This document shows, in pieces, positions 1 to 11,374 of a stretch of 64,000 nucleotides of DNA; the stretch's first letter is position 1; each line of letters starts with the position of its first letter. A program made the translations under genes and the position numbers. The notes under the pieces are model-generated. The model did not search any database, was not told where the DNA came from, and saw nothing but the letters and a program-made list of their open reading frames with translations. This stretch comes from Pilaira anomala (taxonomy: Eukaryota > Mucoromycota > Mucoromycetes > Mucorales > Mucoraceae). The stretch is taken from the NCBI GenBank assembly GCA_025716855.1, contig JAIXMQ010000061.1, positions 1 through 64,000 of the forward strand. Direction: 5' to 3'.

Positions 1-807
1 TGAAAGTGTTGAATTTTTACGTAGTAAATCTTATCTGGTTTTCATTGTCTATCATTGGCGAAGTACAAACGAGTTTATGTATTTTCGGGCTGGGGTGAAT
101 AATAGCTTCAGGTTCGGTCATGATTCTCTCTTCCTTTGTTATATATAAAGAAATATCTGGTTCCGATAATTGTGGACAATTATCTATCAATGAATTGAAA
201 TAGCTTAGATAGCTACCAGACTTGCATCAAATAACGAGCTTTTGTAATCTTTGAATTCTCTACTTTGTTTCAGAAACATTTGATACGGTCACAGATCATT
301 TAAATCGACTCCATAAGATTGTTCACAATCCAGTACTTCTAAGCATGTCAAAGTTAGTTTAAAGAGTTGCACAGTGTAAAGATAGATTTCCAAACTATCA
401 CTTCACTGGAAGGTCTTGGTATAACTTGTAGACGGGTTAAGTAGCCTTGAGCAACAGCAACAGAAATTTGGAACCAAAACGAGTGGCTATTGAGCACTCG
501 TAGGTTAGGGTAGTGTTGTGTAAGAGCACTTATTAAGTTATGTTCGTCCCAAAGTCTTCCCTCTCTAGCTGTTGTTAATGAATCAGACAAATTTATCTCC
601 ATGAGGTAATTACCTAGTGTTGAAGAATTGGATATCGTGCGAACAAATCGGAAGCCAGAACTAGTTTTGCAAGGTCGGTACCTTGGAATACAAAAGTTCG
701 ACTGAAGCTTCGTACCAGTTCTTACTCGTGAGTTGACATTGTAACAAACCCTTTTCTTTCAAATATGTGAAAGTTAGTCTCAAGATTTCAAAAGGTAAGA
801 GTGACAT
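1..807 (-). pseudogene. Decayed F-box protein gene (5' part, runs off the left edge)
   Basis: On the minus strand the start MSLLPFEILRL at 807 is followed by LLQCQLTSKNWYEASVELLY, a clear F-box opening. It closely resembles the first 45 residues of the intact F-box gene at 14615-16387. That frame stops near 661. The homology resumes in a different frame at about 602-354, where HYPNLRVLNSHSFWFQISVA and LTRLQVIPR match the intact gene's segment around residues 85-125. Other stops follow. The broken frame and lack of splice signals that would repair it point to a pseudogene rather than an intron-containing gene. It lies about 170 bp from repeat copy 1. Expression was not assessed. Confidence 0.7.
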
Positions 808-2054
808 TCTGTTATTTAGTAATAGTAATGAGTAAGAGGTAAAAACCAAAATTCAAAAGTCAAATAATAATAATAAAAAGGAGATATGTGACAGCTTAGT
901 TATGTGCTGTTTGAGTATTATTATTTTGCAAACATTTCCTATTTTAAGTTGATTGTTTATTTAAAAATATCAATTTGGTGATACACAAGAATGATTAGTT
1001 TAGAGATTTTCTCGTTCTTAAATAAACGCCTTAGACTTAAATATGTAATAAGACGATCTATCATACCATTTTACGAGAAAAAAAAAAGATTAACCACATA
1101 CGGCGTAATAATATACAACGATACTTTTTTCGCTACTTGAAGAAATAAAAAAAGTATGTCATGTTGAAGATTAAGAATATCATACTATGTATGGAAAAAT
1201 TATCTCCCTGTATAAGTCCAACTTGATAGTTCATTTACTGGAACCCATTGAATTTAATAGTACAATCATCTGTAATCATATCTGCATAGTGTTGCTTCAT
1301 ACACTTACGAATAGATATATATTATATGGTAACCGACTTGACTTTTCAGAGCATAAATTCAAAAGAGTAATGAAATAAAAAATAAAAAAAAGGAGGTGTC
1401 AAGAAACTTGATTTCACATAAGGTAAAAAGTGATTTAAGCTCTTTATTCAAATCAAGAGTTTAATTAACTCTTCTACCACACTATCTTTAAATAGAACAA
1501 AGAAAGATGAACGTATCAATGAAAATTTATACAGGTCTCTAAAGGCTATACACAGCTTCTTTATGATATTTGAATAATAGCTTATATCTGTACACTTATA
1601 TACATTTGACTGATATTTTTTCTTTATAGCTTCTTTAATTCTACGACCCTGTCATCATTCATAGCTCTTTTTTTTTCTAGTATAGGAGACATAAATAAGT
1701 CAAGTCTCTTCAACTTAAAGAGTGATGATCTAAACAAGAATAGGATTTTCTCTACATACTTTGATAATCTTTACTGACGCCAAATGGGCGAGTAAATTAA
1801 TCACAGTCATGGCATGGTTACATACAAATTGTTTTTTTTTGCATAATTTTTTATTATTTTTAACAAGCGAACCTTCACGAAAGTAAGAAACAGGTTTTTA
1901 CAAGAATCAAGCTTGTATAAACAGTCAATAAAGGCTTAGCAATAACAATAATTACATCACTTTTGTTTACCATGACTATGAAAAAAAAATTTTTTGCCTA
2001 TTTAACCATGAAAAAAAAAAAGGATTTTATGTTTCTCTTTATTTTTTTCTTTTT

Positions 2055-2086
2055 GGTTCAAGCGCTTTCAAGAGTTTTAAAAGGTA
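2055..2086 (+). repeat. Exon-like cassette, occurrence 1 (inside repeat copy 1)
   Basis: A 32-bp segment beginning GGTTCAAGCGCTTTCA and ending AAAAGGTA follows a pyrimidine-rich stretch. It looks like a tiny exon: an acceptor-like TTCAAG, 21 nt, then a donor-like GTATGT. The same segment recurs at 2551-2582 outside the repeat and at 18588-18619 in copy 2. It could be a fragment of a transcribed, spliced unit. Function unknown. Confidence 0.55.
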
Positions 2087-2153
2087 TGTCAATCTTATTT
2101 TATTTATCCAATCAACTAAATCTAATCAACTCTTCTCTTCACTGCATTAGCAT

Positions 2154-2220
2154 TTCTGGTTCTGGTTCTGGCTCTGGTTCTGGTTCTTGGTCTTGGTCTT
2201 GGTCGTGGTCTTGGTCTTCA
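2154..2220 (+). repeat. Hexanucleotide tract TCTGGT / TCTTGG in repeat copy 1
   Basis: This tandem array of TCTGGT-like and then TCTTGG-like units is preceded by an acceptor-like TGCATTAG and followed by a donor-like CAG/GTACGTG. One frame reads as alternating Ser-Gly then Ser-Trp. Copy 2 of the large repeat (18688-18741) carries fewer units, so the array varies in length between the copies. Confidence 0.7.
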
Positions 2221-2550
2221 GGTACGTGAAATATTTAGTTTGTTATCAGAAGCTGCTTTAAGCAGTTTGGTGCACACCTTTGTTAGATAGTGTATTGTCA
2301 ACCGGGCACAAGTAGACTTTACCTCCTACTCTCAAAGCCGACTTTTGGGACCAGATGTGTTTCCGCCTTCTCGTGGCTGTTGTCCTGTTAGTATCATTGT
2401 AGTGATATATTTTACTACTTTGAGAACCAAGAGAAACACTTTTTTTTTAATTGAATAAATAAATAAAACTTCTTGATCATGCTTCTTACTCGTCTAAATC
2501 TATCTTTTTAAATTGAATAATCTTTTTTTTTTTTTTTTTTTTTTTTTTTT

Positions 2551-2582
2551 GGTTCAAGCGCTTTCAGGAGTTTTAAAAGGTA
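2551..2582 (+). repeat. Exon-like cassette, occurrence 2 (just outside repeat copy 1)
   Basis: Nearly identical to 2055-2086 (one A-to-G change). It is preceded by a run of about 28 T and followed by a donor-like GTACAT. It sits exactly where the large repeat's homology ends, so it may mark a junction or a second copy of the same small unit. Confidence 0.55.
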
Positions 2583-3740
2583 CATATTAATGAAAACTAT
2601 GAAGAAGAAGTTACCGAGGAAATATATGTTCACTTGTACTAAATGAAGTTTGAAAGTTCAGATGTAACTAATGTAGCAACCGCTATGGATGTTGACGAGG
2701 AACTCGATGAGGAACTAAAATTGCCTGACTCATCTGATGACGAAGAAGAGAATGAGGCTGAGAGTAAAAAAGAGAGGGCTAAGGAAAAAGAGGCACGCTT
2801 GAAAGCATTTGCCGAAGGAAACCTTGGTAAGCTCGAAGTTCCTGAAAAGGTCAAACGCAGTAATCAGAAAGTTACTGACAAACAAATCGAAGATTTTATC
2901 TTGTTAATAGATGATGGGGCGGCTATGAAAGATGCTGCTGCTACAACCGGAATAAAACTTAGCAAAATTTAAAAGAGTACCCTGTCGCATCCATCGTAGT
3001 AGCAGTTTGCATCAACAGTACTATTCAAGATGACAATAAATCAAAATTTGGAATTTCTACTCGCCGTAAAATTACCCTGCCCAGGTTGGACCAAGTCTTT
3101 TCATTTGTTTAATGGGGTAGTATCCATGCCAATCTAAACACCCAACCATTCCATCCATTAGTCGCTGTTGCCCACTTTCTTATCGAGCAAAATCTATCAT
3201 TAATATCAATGCAATACAGACAAGACCCGATAATTCAGCAGCTATTATTTGGTCTTGCAAAAGATATCTTTAGTACTGATATCGAGGAATACGAAAATCT
3301 CCTCATGGGTATTACAGCAAGTCTGTAACCAAGCAAACTCTCAGTTTTCCAAGGCAAACAAGAGATTGTTGGAAGATATTGAGGGCCCTGAATCAAGGAA
3401 AAGGACGGCCAAATGTTTGGATGATGGCATTCTTTATGTGAATGAAATATGTCGCAAGCACCATATTACAGCTGAACCTTTGAACCCCTCATTGAATTCA
3501 TCGTCGGTAGGCTTCCTCCTCGTCTTCCACATCTAATCACGACTTTCTTCCTGCTCCCGAACACAAATATCTCAATTGGGCATTTATTGATTCCGTTAGA
3601 AAACCTCTTAAGGATAAAATGGACTGGGAATTTTTTTATCAAATTGGAAAAGATATTGGTCTCTTCAGCGATTACAACAGTTCAAAACGTACAAAGTTTG
3701 CATACTTTCGTACCAAGACTAGCGAGGATTAAACTATATC
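2580..3740 (+). pseudogene. Frameshifted acidic-protein pseudogene
   Basis: Coding-like sequence can be followed through several frames. A short stretch (VHINENYEEEV) ends at a stop at 2640. The 2643-2969 frame then holds acidic residues (DVDEELDEELKLPDSSDDEEE), a charged Lys/Glu stretch and a possible helix-turn-helix-like segment (KQIEDFILLIDDGAAMKDAA). The next frame gives LKEYPVASIVVAVCINS and FHPLVAVAHFLIEQNLSL, then LLFGLAKDIFSTDIEEYENL. The end reads APEHKYLNWAFIDSVRKPL up to a stop near 3733. At least three frame changes and two in-frame stops separate these blocks and no introns repair them. The N-terminal layout resembles what I recall of fungal transposase leaders, but no DDE core is seen. 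Family not identified. Confidence 0.5.
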
Positions 3741-4615
3741 TCTTTCTATTACCAATATATTTTATATAATATTAACTCATATGACTCCTCTTAACTCCTC
3801 ACCTTTTTGTACCACAATCTCCCTTCCCTTAAAAATAGAGTTATTTTTCAGGATTAATAAAAAAAAAAGTTTTTACCACTCTAAGAATACATTACTGGAT
3901 ATCGCAAGTTAAGCGTTGTAGTTTAGCACGGCACTTTGGATCAAGTTAAGGATATTCAATAGAAAGGCATTAGAGATATCGAGCGAATCAATATCTATCC
4001 CATCATTTGATATAACAAGAATTTCGTAGCATATCGTCCCTATTTATACATTATTCCTTTGATTCAACGAACCATCTAAGTAAGGCTAACGTGTGCTTTT
4101 GATTAGACCTTTTTGTCAAATTCAACGTCACGATCTCATTGCAAATTTACAGCGTCATTTGAGACCGTACGCACTGTAAACAAGTTCAAGGCTGAAAAAA
4201 AAAAGTGATAAAGTAAAATAAAATGTTCTTCTTTGAAAGAGAAACCTATAATAGAAGATTAGTTGTATGAGACCCTGTCAATCACAGATAAAGAGCGTCA
4301 TGACCATTGTTTTCTTTCTGCTGCAATGGTCCATTGTTAAAGATTGATCTTGGTGTAACTAAGTTTAGAGAGGCTTGTAATAAAAAAAAAGGTAAAATAT
4401 CGCGTGAGAAAGCATTTAACCAATAAAAATATGGTAAATTGTAACACTTTCCATCTTATTAAGGAAGGTGACGTTTTATGGTTGTATTTCCCGTGTTTGA
4501 AGAACAAAAAAAAAAAAAAAAAAAACTCTTTATTTTTTTCGAAAAACCCAAAAACTTACATTACTTTCTTTTTTTTTTTTCGAAAAAAAAACACAAAAAA
4601 AAAAAAAAAAGAGTC
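3741..4615. other. Gene-free stretch before the ABC transporter
   Basis: AT-rich with several A-runs, including two long ones at about 4506-4523 and 4596-4610 directly before the ATG. No open frame with coding character and no structural RNA was recognised. Confidence 0.6.
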
Positions 4616-7496
4616 ATGGCTTCTTTTATACCGGATGGTGTATTTTATCCATTACCACCGTTTTACTCCAGTGGATTATTTACTTACAGCAACCCTTTAT
4701 TTTTAACACCTACCGTATTAGTCAGTTTTATATGTACTCTTGGATTGATTCGATACCTCAAGACAAAAAATGTAGCCTGGCAAGATATTTCGAGCCCACT
4801 CATCAGTCCAGATAGAAAAATTACTGCTCTTGCTCGATTGATTGTCGTGTTGGCTTGTTTAGTCACTTTTAGTTTCTTGTTTGATACCGTAGTGATTGTA
4901 GCTCGTGTGATCATGGAAAAAGGAAGTTTATCAGGTATCCTTGTTTATTATGTTGCTACTTCTTGGATTGCTTGGGTTGTAGCCATCATTTGTTTGGTGG
5001 ATGAGACTCACAAGTTTTCAAGATGGTATTGGTTACAGTATTGCTTTTTTGCTTTAGCTGTTGTAGGAGAAACATTTATTGCTTGGTTATGGATGAATAG
5101 TGTTTATAATCCGAGACCTGGTAAAAAAAAAAAAAAAAGGTGTATTGATAGTATATATACTGATAAAATAATAATTAGGATCTGTGTTCACTATCTATGA
5201 TAATGTTTTATTGGGTGTGTTTTTCACACGATACGTAATTGAGGTAGTTACATTTGGTCTTTCAATTGTTCAGATGATTTCAACCAAGCCACTTGCATAC
5301 GAATCTGACGAGACAGCACCTTTATTAAGATCCGCATCCAACTATGGATCTACCAGTACTGAACAACCCATCACGACCAGTAAAAAACAAGAAAATCAAA
5401 GTGGATTTCATGATTTCTGGACAAAATTAAAAAAGGTCATGCCATACATCTGGCCACATAACGATCGATACTTGCAACAATTAGTTTTGATATGTTTCTT
5501 GTTGATGTGTACTGGGTTAGCAATCAATGTATTCACACCGCTTCAGATTGGTAAAGTAGTGGATCAATTCAACCGAGAACCTGGTACGTTTGCTTGGGCC
5601 GCCGTATTAGGATACGTTGGATTCAAGTTTTTACAGGGAGGTAGTGGTTTAATTCAAGCGATCCAGAACTGGCTTTGGATTCCAATTGGTCAGTTTACGA
5701 CTCGAGAAGTATCCGTCAAATTATTTGCTCATTTACATAGTTTAAGTTTACATTATCATATTAATCGAAAGACGGGTGAAGTACTTCGCATTGTGGATCG
5801 TGGTACGAATAGTATTGTTCAGTTACTTTCTCAAATCGTGTTTCAAATTTTCCCGGCTTTAGCCAATATTTTGATTGCGGTTGTTGTTTTCTCTGTTCGA
5901 TTCTCGATACCATTTGGTCTGATTGTGTTTGTGACAATGTCATTGTATCTTTATACTACAATTACTTTAACTGAATGGAGAAATTCGTTTAGACGTAAAA
6001 TGAATGAATTGGATAATTATGCACGTACAAAAGCTGTTGATTCTTTATTGAATTTTGAAACTGTTAAATATTATAATGCTGAACAATTTGAAGTAAATCG
6101 ATACGATAATGCAATTGTAGAGTACCAAAAGGCAGATTATATCAATTCAGTCTCTTTGAATGTACTCAATTTAGCACAAAATGCAGTGATCACAGGTGGT
6201 TTATTAGCTGGATCATTATTATTTGCATACGAAGTATCCAGAGGTCAATTAACAGCTGGTGATTTTGTTTCGTTTAATGTGTACATGATGCAACTGTATA
6301 CACCACTTCATTTCTTTGGTACTTATTATAGAATGATTCAACAAAACTTTATTGATATGGAAAAGATGTTTGATTTATTTGAAGTCCAAGAAAGTGTGAA
6401 AGATGTAGAAGGAGCCAAAGAATTAAATGTGACAGATGGACATGTAGAATTTCAAAATGTTTCTTTCTCTTATGATAATCGACAAACTGCCTTAAAACAA
6501 ATTTCATTCTCGATTCCTAAGGGAGCTACAGTGGCTTTAGTTGGACCTTCAGGTGGAGGAAAGTCTACGATCTTGAGATTACTTTTCAGATTCTATGATC
6601 CAGACTCAGGTCATATCTATATTGATGGACAAGATATTTCTAAAGTAACTCAATCTTCTTTACGTAAAAATATTGGTGTTGTACCTCAAGACACGGTCTT
6701 ATTTAACGATACAATTTTATATAATATACGATATGGAGATGTAAATGCAACCGATGAAGATGTTTATAATGCAGCAAAAGCAGCTCAAATTCATGAAAAG
6801 ATCTTGTCCTTCCCTGATGGATATGAAACTAAAGTAGGTGAACGTGGTTTAAGATTAAGTGGTGGAGAAAAGCAACGTGTGGCAATTGCTAGAACTATTT
6901 TGAAGAATCCATCTATTATCTTATTGGATGAAGCTACGAGTGCTTTAGATACTACGACAGAAAGATATATTCAAGAAGCATTGGCTCATATGACAAAGGA
7001 TCGTACAACGCTTGTCATTGCTCATAGACTTTCAACGATTGTGAATTCAGATTTAATTTTGGTGATTAAAGATGGTAAAGTAGTAGAAACAGGAAGTCAT
7101 GATGAGTTAATACAGAATGCTTTAAGTGGTAAAAATGAAGGTATTTATTATGAAATGTGGCAGAAGCAATTGGATGATCACCATGAGTCTGCCAGTGGAG
7201 TAGCTACACCTATCGTAATGGATGAAGAAATCAAGTTGGATGTTGCTACCGATGATTTGAAAAAGGAACAAAAGAACCGTGGATTGAAAATTAAGACAAC
7301 CACTGAAGAAGAAGAAGAAGAAAATGATGATAAGACAAATCAAAATATTATCAAAGATCAAGAAGTAGTCATGACGCCTGTTGAAGAAGAAGAAGAAGAG
7401 AAAGATGATGAAGTACCTTCTACACCCTCTTCTTCTGGTAATAAACCCAGTCGTAATCGTAACAGAAGAAAGAAGAAGAACAGTAACAAGAATTAA
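4616..7496 (+). CDS. hmt1: HMT1/ABCB6-type ABC half-transporter
   Basis: Two exons (4616-5120, 5179-7496; 58-nt intron) encode 940 aa. The N-terminal 200 or so residues hold about five hydrophobic segments typical of the HMT1/ABCB6 membrane extension. Next come the six-helix ABC transmembrane domain and one nucleotide-binding domain with Walker A GPSGGGKST (residues 624-632), signature LSGGEKQ (728-734) and Walker B ILLDEATSALD (D752, E753). In fission yeast Hmt1 is a vacuolar transporter for heavy-metal tolerance and ABCB6 has related roles, so vacuolar or endomembrane transport of thiol-complexed metals is a reasonable inference. The C-terminus adds two poly-Glu runs and a basic end (NRNRRKKKNS). 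The ATG was chosen because it opens the frame directly after the A/T-rich leader. The next gene is a His-rich membrane protein. Confidence 0.92.
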
Positions 7497-8056
7497 AAAA
7501 AGTAGTTTCTGTGTCTTACACTTGGCCCTGAAATATATATATATATATATATATATATTTAGGCAATATTTATTTACTTTTTTATCATACCTTTTTTATT
7601 TTATTTTTTAAAAATAAATGTTTATAAGAGAGTCTCTTTTTTTTTTTGAAGTAAACCGGATTTTAACTTTTTGCTTTTGAAATCGTTATCCCGGTTCTCC
7701 GCGTCCAAAATATAAACTGAAAACAATTTGACTGTATCTTTCACGATTGTATGTATGTATAGGGGCTCATAAGAAAAAGAAAAAAAGAAGATTAATAAGG
7801 TCGTAGAAGAATACAAAAAAGACTTTAAACATAAAACAGAGGTTCATTTTAGAGACAATTATCATTAAAATCGTTGATGTCGGACAAACCCAATCCGAAA
7901 TGCATTGGGCAGAAATTTAGCCTGTTATAAACATGGATTAAACGCCTTCAACCTCCGCGCCTTTTTTTTTGAATAAAATCTTGGCATTTATTTTGTTTAT
8001 TCCTCTTTTTTTTTTAACAACTCTCTTTTCTTTATTTTTTTTAACTAAAAGAAATT
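7497..8056. other. Intergenic stretch with (AT)n tract
   Basis: Contains a perfect AT dinucleotide run at about 7532-7557, an AATAAA-type signal at about 7613-7618 for the upstream gene, and a T-rich leader directly before the ATG at 8057. No gene seen. Confidence 0.6.
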
Positions 8057-9700
8057 ATGGAAAAGACACAAAAGAAAGATTATGTCGCAGTCCCTACTAG
8101 CGATGTAGAAGAAGCTACTTTACCTGCTTATGAAGAAACCAATCCTGCTGAACAACCTCAACAAAAACGTAATAATAAAATGAACAGTTATCAATAATAC
8201 ATATCATGACTAATACAATGATGATATAGGTCGTAAAAGAATTGGATTATACTTACTTGGTGGCGCAATTACTCTTTTAGGTCTCACTCATATTTGCTCT
8301 ACCAATGGTGGTTTCGAGGTAAAAAAAATACTAATTTTTACTTTTGTTCAATGTTTAACCGTTTTCGAATAGAATTACGATGTAAATGATATGGTTCCAG
8401 CAATGGTAAGTTTATAAAATAAAAATAAAAAGTAAACATGATGTCATATTAACTCATTTTGGTTTTAGTTTGAAGATCGTGAACCATGCGCATTAAGACA
8501 TATCGAACAATACGCTGAATTAAAAGATTTCATGACTGAATTAACTGATACTCTTGGTAACCCATGGGACAAACATCCTTCAGCTCGTATGCATGATTTA
8601 CCTCCTCCTCCCGGTGAAGGTCCTCCACACCATCCTCCTCATTCTCCTCCCGGTCAAGGCCCTCCACACCATCCTCCTCATCATGGTGATGATCATAAGC
8701 ACCATAAGCACCACAAGCATCACAAGCATCATAAGCATCATAAGGGTGACGATGACCGTGCTCGTAAGAAACCAATAATTAAAAAAAAAAAAAAAATCGG
8801 ACCATAAATTAAAAACCTTGTTTCTTTTTTTTTATACATAGTTGTCACTACTGATGGTGACCACCACAAGAAGCATGGACATCCTCATAAACCCTTTTGT
8901 GACATTGAAAAACTCAAGGCAACTTCCACCGTCTTCAAATTCTCTCCTGAAGAATTCAAGCGTACCGGTGTCTTCTTAAACGGTTACTTTTCTCGTGGAG
9001 GTCATGTCCGTCTTAGCAAATCCACCGATAAGTCCGTTTCGGATGTCAACGTCAAGGTCACTCTCTACACAGGTCGTGATGAATTAGTCAAGGAAGTCAA
9101 GTTATCTGCTTTTGATCATGAAGGACAATATGCTGTTCAAATTGAACGTAAGCGTGGTCACTGTGGTCGTCCTCACCGTCTTGTTCAAGATCATGATGAT
9201 GATGATAGAGAAGACGGTAGACAAGAAAACTGTCTTGTTTATAACGTTGAAATCGAGTTCCCTCATGATACTACTTACTTTGAAGATATTGAGTTCCATA
9301 TCAAGTCTGCTCAACGTATTGAAGGTGGTAAAAACTTGGAGGATATCTCTTTTGGTACCATTAAAGCCGGTCTCGGTCGCGGAGCCATTATCTTTGAGGT
9401 AAGACGAATAGTTATAAATAAAAATAAAAAGTATGTAACCTTACTAATTAAAATTAATTAAACATATTTTAGGGTTTGAAAGCCAAGAAATTAATGCTTG
9501 GCGTTTTGAATGGTGTTGTCATGGGTACTTATCAACCTAGTGAAAGTTTCTCTGCTGGCGTTGTCAACGGTGCTGCAAAGGTTCATATTGAACCTACCGC
9601 ACATAATATTAATGTCACTGCTTCATCTACCTTTGGTCCTGCCAGTGTTGATATCGTAAGTTGAAATATGAATAGAAATGTATACAGCTTTTTTTTTATT

Positions 9701-9740
<40 letters not shown>

Positions 9741-9951
9741 CTTATAGCCTGCTGATAGATATAAAGGAAATTTTGCTTTATTCAATCTCTTTGGTGAAAC
9801 ATCTACAATCACTGCTCCTAACCCAGAAGATATTCATGTTACAAAGTATAGACCTACCCTTAAGGCGGGTTATTACAAGGAAGAAAATTCCAAGTCTCGT
9901 ATTATCGTTTCTGCAAAACTCCATGGTGGTGAATACCTCAACTTCAATTAA
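8057..9951 (+). CDS. Single-pass membrane protein with His/Pro/Lys-rich segment and adhesin-like C-terminal domain
   Basis: Seven exons: 8057-8168, 8230-8318, 8373-8405, 8469-8763, 8842-9398, 9473-9655, 9748-9951 (490 aa). A short cytosolic N-terminus rich in acidic and polar residues ends in KRRKR. A hydrophobic segment follows (IGLYLLGGAITLLGLTHIC, about residues 42-60), so the topology is probably type II. Next comes a low-complexity linker with GEGPPHHPPH and five or six HHK units ending GDDD (about residues 110-175). The remainder is beta-rich with regular GxxKAKKL- and VVNGAAKV-like turns, resembling the DUF4097/DUF7330 type of fungal extracellular repeat fold. That assignment is inference. 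The His tract could bind divalent metal, notable beside an HMT1-type transporter. The gene at the right edge of the window (63542 onward) has a similar fold signature. Function unknown. Confidence 0.8.
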
Positions 9952-10038
9952 ATCACTGCACTATAGCTATTTTTTTTTATGAAAAAAAATAAATAAAAAT
10001 TTCATTGTCCATTCTCTTCACTTTTTATATCTCCTTCA

Positions 10039-10079
<41 letters not shown>

Positions 10080-10213
10080 TTGCTTCTTTTGTAAGTAAAA
10101 AAAATGCCCACCCTACAATTCAAAAACTTCACAGTCAGTTCTTTTTATAAAGTCACAGACAAGTTTTTTTTTTTTCTTTTTTTTTTTCTTCTTTTCTTTC
10201 AAGTTATTACACA

Positions 10214-10677
10214 ATGTCTGAATTAACTATTAATGTCGAGTTCAGGTTAGTTTAAAAAAAACTGGATTATTGAAGAGAAAAAGATAACGTTTATACTGAA
10301 ATGAAATGTTTTTTTTTTGTTAAAAGTGGTGGTATGGAACTTTTGTTTCAAAACGTAAGCAAGCATACAATCAAGTTCCCAGCCAAGAACGAAAAGACCG
10401 GTAATGCTTCTACACTTCAAGACTTGATTTTTTATATCCGTGATAATATGATGACTGAAAAGAAAGATTTGTTTGTTGAAAAAGATACAGTGTAAGTGAT
10501 AAAGAAACTAAAAAAAAATTAAACACAAGAAAAGAAATTGATCCATCTTTATTATTTAGTCGTCCTGGTATTTTAGTTTTGATCAATAATACAGATTGGG
10601 AATTATGTGATGAATTAGAGTATGAGTTAGAGGATAAAGATGAAATTGTTTTCATTTCTACTTTGCATGGTGGATAA
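10214..10677 (+). CDS. URM1: Ubiquitin-related modifier Urm1
   Basis: Three exons (10214-10245, 10327-10491, 10560-10677) encode 104 aa. The protein has the compact ubiquitin-like layout of Urm1: beta opening [17 protein letters not shown], a central [12 protein letters not shown] segment, [21 protein letters not shown], and the end [12 protein letters not shown]. The C-terminal Gly-Gly is the residue pair thiocarboxylated by Uba4/MOCS3. In yeast Urm1 acts as sulfur carrier for the 2-thiolation of wobble uridine in cytosolic tRNAs and as a protein modifier. Length matches the family (about 100 aa). A classic, conserved single-copy gene here, with intron donors GTTAGT and GTAAGT. Confidence 0.95.
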
Positions 10678-11374
10678 AATCATTTTCATAGTGTGAAATT
10701 AAAAAAAAAAAGAGTTGTATTTTTAAAAATCCGAAGAAAGTGTTGTGTTCCTTTTTTTTTTTTTTCTTTCTTGCTTTGTGTGTATATGTTATTCATTGGA
10801 GTTTTGTAGTGATTATTACAAAAGTACTTAGATGTCAAGTTAGTATGTTTTCTTTCTTTAACTCAAACGTAATGTGTTGTCATGCAGGACTATTTACGCC
10901 ACACAAATCTAAAATATCTCGATTTAACGAACCCAGGCTAGAAAAAAGAGACTGCTCCATAATGCCCAAAAAAAAAAAAAAAAAGGAAAACACTTGTAAC
11001 TTTATTTAATCACGAACTAATAAATGTGCTATTCAGGAGATCAAAGACACAGGTACATACTGTGTGTATATATGCTGCCATTTCGGTCCGGAGAAAATAT
11101 ACCCGGGATACAAATAAAAGAGAGTTCAGTTAAAGTTATGCGAGTAAATGAATAAGTCAGAGAAAGGGTGATCTTTTATAATCGGACACCAATGAATAAA
11201 GAAAAAAAAAAAGATTTATGGATTAATTAACAAAGTGTGACAACTGCAGACGAAAAAAAAAAAAAAATAGATATATTTCTATTTACTCCTATTTTTTTTT
11301 TTTCTTTTCTTTTCTTCTTCTTTTTTTTTTTTTCTATTTCTTTATAAAATATATATATATATACATATATAAAA
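10678..11374. other. Intergenic stretch upstream of the YPK-type kinase
   Basis: The open frames here are built on A- and T-runs and look non-coding. Directly before the kinase ATG lie a long CT/T-rich tract (about 11288-11345) and the AT-rich TATAAAATATATAT block at 11343 onward, a plausible core promoter or leader. Confidence 0.5.

Larger units (their letters stand above)
980..2530. repeat. Dispersed direct repeat, copy 1 (about 1.55 kb)
   Basis: This stretch is nearly identical to 17390-19055 in the same orientation. The first 150 bp or so are more diverged, and copy 2 has about 65 extra bases after its poly(T) tract (around 17596-17663). From about 1155 onward the copies differ mostly by single bases and homopolymer lengths. 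No long intact reading frame is shared: the 63-67 codon frames at 1187 and 17698 are short and AT-rich, and I do not call them genes. No terminal inverted repeats or obvious target-site duplications are visible. Both copies end in a T-run followed by unrelated sequence. The element class is unknown; a solo LTR or a non-autonomous element is possible. Confidence 0.85.

Noticed and set aside
1187..1378. 63-codon plus-strand frame in repeat copy 1 (and 17698-17901 in copy 2)
   Set aside because: Conserved only because the whole repeat is conserved; composition is AT-driven and there is no recognisable domain.
5761..5943. Minus-strand frame inside the ABC transporter
   Set aside because: Antisense shadow of a well-supported gene.
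8530..8775. Minus-strand frame rich in Tyr-Asp-Ala and Glu opposite the His-rich segment
   Set aside because: It is the antisense of the His/Lys-rich coding tract and has no independent support.
10740..11009. 89-codon frame between URM1 and the YPK-type kinase
   Set aside because: Begins with a T-run and lacks any domain or homology signal.
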